NCBI GenBank assembly: GCA_012744295.1
Contig: JAAYIB010000018.1
Span: 1 to 10,481, forward strand
Direction: 5' to 3'
Length of the DNA stretch: 10,481 bases
Source of the DNA: Acholeplasmataceae bacterium
Lineage (GTDB): Bacteria; Bacillota; Negativicutes; Acidaminococcales; Acidaminococcaceae
Part shown: piece after piece, positions 7,632 to 10,481 of the stretch
Numbering within the stretch: the stretch's first letter is position 1
Layout of the letters: every line of letters starts with the position of its first letter
The notes under the pieces: generated by a model
Told to the model about the DNA's origin: nothing
Seen by the model: only the letters and a program-made list of their open reading frames with translations
Databases searched by the model: none
Program-made: the position numbers and the translations under genes

Positions 7632-8750
7632 TTAGCTGTATATCTTCATAACTACTTCATATTTATAACCGACTATGACTCTTTTCCAGCCTGAAAGAAG
7701 CCGGTTAACTTCTTCGTTGCCCGTGTCGGCATATAACTTGTTGTCCGGCAGCGAAGCAAGCTTATTCCTGGTCGCGGCAATTATCACATTTTCTTTCCCC
7801 ACTTTGCGCAGAACCTCGGCGCTTATCTGTTGGTTGCCGCGTCCGAAAACATAACCCTGCCCTCCAATTATGGTGACAATGATTTTAACTTTTTCGCAGC
7901 GCCCGAGATAATCCAATATGGTTTTTTCCGTGCAGTCATTGGCCAGAACTTTATTATTACAAACCAGGTCCACCCCCAGCAGCGTATATGGCAGATTCAG
8001 CTTTTTCATGATCGCTGCCGTTGTGGATCCCGTACCGACTATATAAAGAGTATCTTTTTCCATTGTATCGGCAACGTATTCGGCAATCTCTTCAACGGCG
8101 TCCTCATCGGAAACCATGCCCCCGCTCTTGCGGCATTGCATCAGAGATGCCGCGTCCGGTATTCTCATATAACCGTATAGCTTGGCCTGAACAATGTCTT
8201 TTCTAAAGAGCTCCTCGTCTATATCCATTACTTCAGCCTCTTTGCTTCCGGCAATTCGCCCCTGCAGGACTGCCGCGGCTAAAAATCCGGCGCTCCGCGG
8301 ATTAATGGCATAAACACCCGAATGTATTTTACAGCCTGCAGGTATGCCCAGAACCAACGTGTCTTTGTCAACGGCGTCCAGGATATTTCTCGCCGTGCCA
8401 TCACCACCGGCGAACAGCAGTAAGGCAATATCGTTTTTCAGGATTTCTTTTGCAGCAGTCATTGTGTCTGCTGATGTGGTTTTATCTTTTTCAATCTGTC
8501 CCAGAACGACGGTTTTGAATCCCGCTTCAACGCAGACGTCTGCCCCCATCTCGCCCGGATAAGTATAAATCTCCACATCCTTTTCGATTAAGGCCAGCGA
8601 CCTAAGCGCGGTTAGAGTTTTCTCGCCGCTTTCCGCCACTGCGCCCAAAGCCTTGGCTTTTTCAACAATATCCAAGCCGTCGGAGCCTTTTAAACCGACC
8701 TTGCCGCCGATACCGGCAATAGGGTTTATGATCAGGCCTATTTTTTTCAT
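7632..8750 (-). CDS. ATP-NAD kinase/AcoX-type kinase homologue (COG3199-like)
   Basis: This 372-residue protein has the NAD kinase/diacylglycerol kinase fold. The N-terminus, MKKIGLIINPIAGIGGKVGLK, is the typical opening of AcoX-like NAD kinase homologues. The nucleotide-binding GGDGTARN motif is intact at 115-122, followed by GIPAGCKIHSGVYAINP (136-151). The C-terminal half carries VGTGSTTAAIMKKL (238-251) and GGQGYVFGRGNQQIS (296-310). Members phosphorylate NAD or an unknown metabolite and are often found beside 2-oxoacid/acetoin dehydrogenase genes; here the neighbour is a P-protein-like pair. I chose ATG 8750, eight bases after GGGAG. ATG 8753 is also possible; the ATG at 8765 lies upstream of that GGGAG and has no site of its own. 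It is the first full-length gene after the promoter at 8842-8870, so it probably heads the operon. Confidence 0.87.
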   Translation of the reverse strand: MKKIGLIINPIAGIGGKVGLKGSDGLDIVEKAKALGAVAESGEKTLTALRSLALIEKDVEIYTYPGEMGADVCVEAGFKTVVLGQIEKDKTTSADTMTAAKEILKNDIALLLFAGGDGTARNILDAVDKDTLVLGIPAGCKIHSGVYAINPRSAGFLAAAVLQGRIAGSKEAEVMDIDEELFRKDIVQAKLYGYMRIPDAASLMQCRKSGGMVSDEDAVEEIAEYVADTMEKDTLYIVGTGSTTAAIMKKLNLPYTLLGVDLVCNNKVLANDCTEKTILDYLGRCEKVKIIVTIIGGQGYVFGRGNQQISAEVLRKVGKENVIIAATRNKLASLPDNKLYADTGNEEVNRLLSGWKRVIVGYKYEVVMKIYS

Positions 8751-8775
8751 CATTATCGCTCCCATAAATCAAAAG

Positions 8776-8817
8776 TTATGAAGACATCACAATATTTTGC
8801 TCTCGGTCCTCAGCCAA
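8776..8817 (-). CDS. Possible leader peptide in the 5' UTR of the kinase-gcvP operon
   Basis: A TTG at 8817 sits eight bases after AAGGGAG and opens 13 codons (MAEDREQNIVMSS) ending in TAA at 8776-8778. It lies between the promoter and the first real gene, and its ribosome site falls almost at the predicted mRNA 5' end. It has no run of one amino acid and no clear attenuator hairpin beside it, so it may be fortuitous. Confidence 0.2.
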   Translation of the reverse strand: MAEDREQNIVMSS

Positions 8818-8841
8818 AAATACAACTCCCTTTTAATTGTC

Positions 8842-8870
8842 ATTATATTCCTGAGCGTTCCATTAAACAA
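8842..8870 (-). promoter_or_regulatory. Sigma-70/sigma-A type promoter for the kinase-gcvPA-gcvPB operon
   Basis: On the - strand TTGTTT (8870-8865) and a perfect TATAAT (8847-8842) are separated by exactly 17 bases. Transcription would start near 8835, about 85 bases before the ATG at 8750. The promoter lies just downstream of the ddh terminator, in the right place for an independent operon. The -35 matches the consensus at only three positions, which would fit an activated or moderate promoter. Confidence 0.65.
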
Positions 8871-8887
8871 GCTTGCGGCATTGCAAC

Positions 8888-8917
8888 AAAAAAATCGCCC
8901 AAACAATGTTTGGGCGA
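8888..8917 (-). terminator. Rho-independent terminator of ddh
   Basis: On the - strand TCGCCCAAAC (8917... arm reading to 8908) and GTTTGGGCGA form a perfect 10-bp stem around a 3-base loop, followed directly by seven Ts (8894-8888). It lies 37 bases after the ddh stop and separates ddh from the downstream operon. Confidence 0.93.
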
Positions 8918-8954
8918 CCTCGATTTTAAGCCATCGTGGCAAAATTATCAGCTT

Positions 8955-9932
8955 CTACAACAGTTCCCTGCGCAGCTCTTCGGGCGCTTTCGGCGACAGG
9001 TAGCCGGGCGGTATGTCGAAAACAGTGCAGGCTCCCGTAAAACCGTGCTGTTTCATGCGATAAAGCGCCCGCGCGTAGGCGGTCAGCACGCTGGCCGTAA
9101 ATTCGGGATTGCTGTCGAGCTTCAAGGCAAATTCAATGACCTGGCAGACCCCGGGGCTTGTTTCACCGGTACGGAAAACGAAGCCGCCGTGAGGTATTTC
9201 GGCATGCTTTTCACGGAACTCCTCTTCCGAAATGAAATGCACGCCGGTCTCGTAGTCGGCGAAATAATTAGGCATCGTCACTATCGCCTTTTCAATCGCG
9301 GCCTTGTCGGCCCCTTCTTCGGCAACGACGAAGCATTCGCGCGTATGGGCTTCGTGCGACGGTGCGGCAGACTCCCTGCCGCCGCGGACGGCATCGATGA
9401 TTTCATGCTTCGGCACCGTGTACTGCTTGGCATCCTTCACGCCCGCGATGCGGCGGATGGCATCAGAATGGCCCTGGCTGACGCCCTTGCCCCAAAAGGT
9501 ATGGTCCTCGCCGTTCGGCAGGATCGCACCTGCCAGCATCCTGTTCAGGGAGAACAGGCCCGGGTCCCAGCCGATGGAAATGGCCGCGGCCGTACCGGCA
9601 GACTTCGCGACTTGCTCCATGCGCGCGTAATATTCGGGGATTTTTGCGTGTGTGTCGAAGCTGTCGACCGTGTTGAACATGGCGGCAAAGAAGGGTCCCT
9701 GCTCCGTAAGGTCCGTCGCCGAACCCCCGCAGAGCAGCATCACGTCGATTTTATCCTTGTAGGCGGCTGCCTCTGCGACCGAGACCGCAGGCACGCCGCT
9801 CGCTGTCGAGCTCAGTGGTCGGCGCGAAAAAACCGCTATAAGTTCCATATCCGTGCTTTGCCGCACGGCGATTTCGGCACCTTTGCCCAGATTACCGTAA
9901 CCGGCAATGCCTATTTTTATTTTTTGCCTCAT
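8955..9932 (-). CDS. ddh: meso-Diaminopimelate D-dehydrogenase
   Basis: This 325-residue cytosolic enzyme catalyses the NADPH-dependent reductive amination of L-tetrahydrodipicolinate to meso-diaminopimelate, the one-step route to lysine and the cell-wall diamino acid. It can be followed along its whole length against the family: the Rossmann motif GIAGYGNLGKGAE (8-20), VFSRR (34-38) near the NADPH phosphate, LCGGSATD (67-74), NTVDSFDTH (87-95), SIGWDPGLFSLNRM (119-132), HTFWGKGVSQGHSDAIRRI (144-162), MPNYFADYE (220-228), HGGFV and KLDSNPEFTAS (271-281). Length and key residues are normal. Start ATG 9932 has GGGAGG six bases upstream. It appears to be transcribed by itself or with the upstream reductase (93-bp gap) and is closed by the terminator at 8888-8917. 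Its base composition is clearly more G+C-rich than the genes to its left. Confidence 0.96.
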   Translation of the reverse strand: MRQKIKIGIAGYGNLGKGAEIAVRQSTDMELIAVFSRRPLSSTASGVPAVSVAEAAAYKDKIDVMLLCGGSATDLTEQGPFFAAMFNTVDSFDTHAKIPEYYARMEQVAKSAGTAAAISIGWDPGLFSLNRMLAGAILPNGEDHTFWGKGVSQGHSDAIRRIAGVKDAKQYTVPKHEIIDAVRGGRESAAPSHEAHTRECFVVAEEGADKAAIEKAIVTMPNYFADYETGVHFISEEEFREKHAEIPHGGFVFRTGETSPGVCQVIEFALKLDSNPEFTASVLTAYARALYRMKQHGFTGACTVFDIPPGYLSPKAPEELRRELL

Positions 9933-9958
9933 AAAAATCCTCCCTCTTCCAATCAGAC

Positions 9959-9974
9959 TGGTATTATTTTACCA
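9959..9974 (-). promoter_or_regulatory. Small dyad overlapping a possible -10 element upstream of ddh
   Basis: TGGTA (9959-9963 on +) is mirrored by TACCA (9970-9974) around a 6-base AT spacer, about 27 bases before the ddh start. On the - strand it contains TAAAAT (9971-9966), which could be a -10 box, but no convincing -35 lies at 16-18 bases. It could be an operator or chance. Confidence 0.2.
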
Positions 9975-10025
9975 TAACCGAAAGCCCGCCGAAAACATTT
10001 ATGAAGCAGTTTTTTGTATACTTTT

Positions 10026-10481
10026 CTATTTAACGCTGACCTCTCCCGCCATAACTTTAAGGTAGTCGGCATAATTTTTCCGCAATAGTTCGGGCGTATC
10101 GAGCTCATAGGGGCACTTGTTCTTGCAGGCGCCGCAATTAAAGCAGTCCTCGACCTTCCTCATCTTTGCCTGCATGTCCGGCGCCAGCCATTTTTCGGCA
10201 GGCGAGCGCCTGAGCATCAGCGACATGCGTGCGCAAGTGTTGATCTCGATGCCGGCGGGGCAGGGCATGCAATAGCCGCAGCCACGGCAGAAGTCTCCCG
10301 TCAGCTCGCTTTTTTCCTTGCTGATGAAAGCTTCCGTTTCCTCTGTCAGCCGGGGCGCGTCCTCCATAAAGGACAACCATTCGTCCAGCTCGCTTTCGCG
10401 CTGGATACCCCAGATCGGCAGAACATTGTCGAATTGCGACATAAAGGCAAAAGCGGCGCGGGCGTTGTTAATAAGGCCTCC
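10026..10481 (-). CDS. Aldo/keto reductase with C-terminal 4Fe-4S ferredoxin domain (COG1453-like), N-terminal part outside the window
   Basis: The frame is open to the right edge, so the gene is 5'-truncated; 151 C-terminal residues are visible. They begin in the last part of the AKR barrel (GGLINNARAAFAFM, then NVLPIWGIQRESELDEWL, the family's 'LPGIQ..EL' segment). Two cysteine motifs follow: CRGCGYCMPCP (fragment residues 65-75) and CFNCGACKNKCP (113-124), the pattern that would hold 4Fe-4S clusters. Proteins of this kind are predicted oxidoreductases of anaerobes; their substrates are mostly unknown. The ATG at 10442 is internal, not the start, because conserved barrel sequence lies upstream of it. 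The stop is TAG at 10026-10028. No good terminator follows in the 93 bases before ddh, so co-transcription with ddh is possible. Confidence 0.9.
   Translation of the reverse strand, partial: GGLINNARAAFAFMSQFDNVLPIWGIQRESELDEWLSFMEDAPRLTEETEAFISKEKSELTGDFCRGCGYCMPCPAGIEINTCARMSLMLRRSPAEKWLAPDMQAKMRKVEDCFNCGACKNKCPYELDTPELLRKNYADYLKVMAGEVSVK

Noticed and set aside
8751..8765. Upstream ATG (8765) as start of the kinase-like gene
   Set aside because: No Shine-Dalgarno precedes it, while GGGAG lies between it and the ATGs at 8753/8750, and the family N-terminus is MKKIGLIINP.
8778..9977. A 399-codon open frame on the + strand across ddh
   Set aside because: It lies wholly antisense to an unmistakable ddh, its product is rich in Arg/His/Gly with no family features, and it reads through the ddh terminator. 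It is explained by the high G+C of ddh.
1..10481. CRISPR arrays, tRNA/rRNA genes, insertion sequences or attachment sites
   Set aside because: No spaced direct repeats, tRNA-like cloverleaf, transposase or terminal inverted repeats were seen; the Cas4-like domain of the nuclease is not accompanied by cas genes or an array.

Overview
The window suggests an anaerobic Bacillota (Firmicutes) bacterium, possibly of the Negativicutes or Peptococcaceae type. The grounds are the split two-subunit P-protein (GcvPA/GcvPB), the single-step meso-diaminopimelate dehydrogenase, a BKACE-type beta-keto acid cleavage enzyme, an Fe-S-containing aldo/keto reductase, purine-rich GGAGG-type ribosome binding sites and AT-rich sigma-70/sigma-A promoter elements. 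The placement is an inference from gene content, not from a marker gene.

Layout: at the left end the 3' part of a BKACE (DUF849) gene runs on the + strand (2-778). Everything else is on the - strand. BKACE meets a convergent DUF2779 nuclease gene (873-2861) across a strong 18-bp hairpin (829-869) that can serve both directions. Reading the - strand from the right: the C-terminal part of an aldo/keto reductase with two 4Fe-4S motifs (10026-10481, cut by the window end); ddh (8955-9932), closed by a textbook terminator (8888-8917); a promoter with a perfect TATAAT box (8842-8870); an ATP-NAD/AcoX-type kinase homologue (7632-8750); gcvPA-like (6192-7610); gcvPB-like (4631-6190, starting one base after the gcvPA stop); a DUF819 membrane protein (3323-4531); a 280-bp stretch holding two candidate small genes; and the DUF2779 nuclease. 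No terminator is visible between 8750 and 873, so the kinase, gcvPA, gcvPB and DUF819 genes look like one operon, possibly continuing into the nuclease.

The most interesting part is that operon. Both P-protein-like subunits are full length and keep the overall architecture and the PLP lysine, but several hallmark glycine-decarboxylase motifs are changed: the GGGGPG loop, the SAHGTNPA region, the PAAGAHGE segment and the RREKATSN segment. No gcvH or gcvT lies beside them; the partners are an AcoX-like kinase homologue and a permease-like protein. This looks like a P-protein paralogue recruited to another substrate or pathway, which is a hypothesis. The right end (ddh and the reductase) is visibly richer in G+C than the operon, suggesting a mosaic junction near the ddh terminator.
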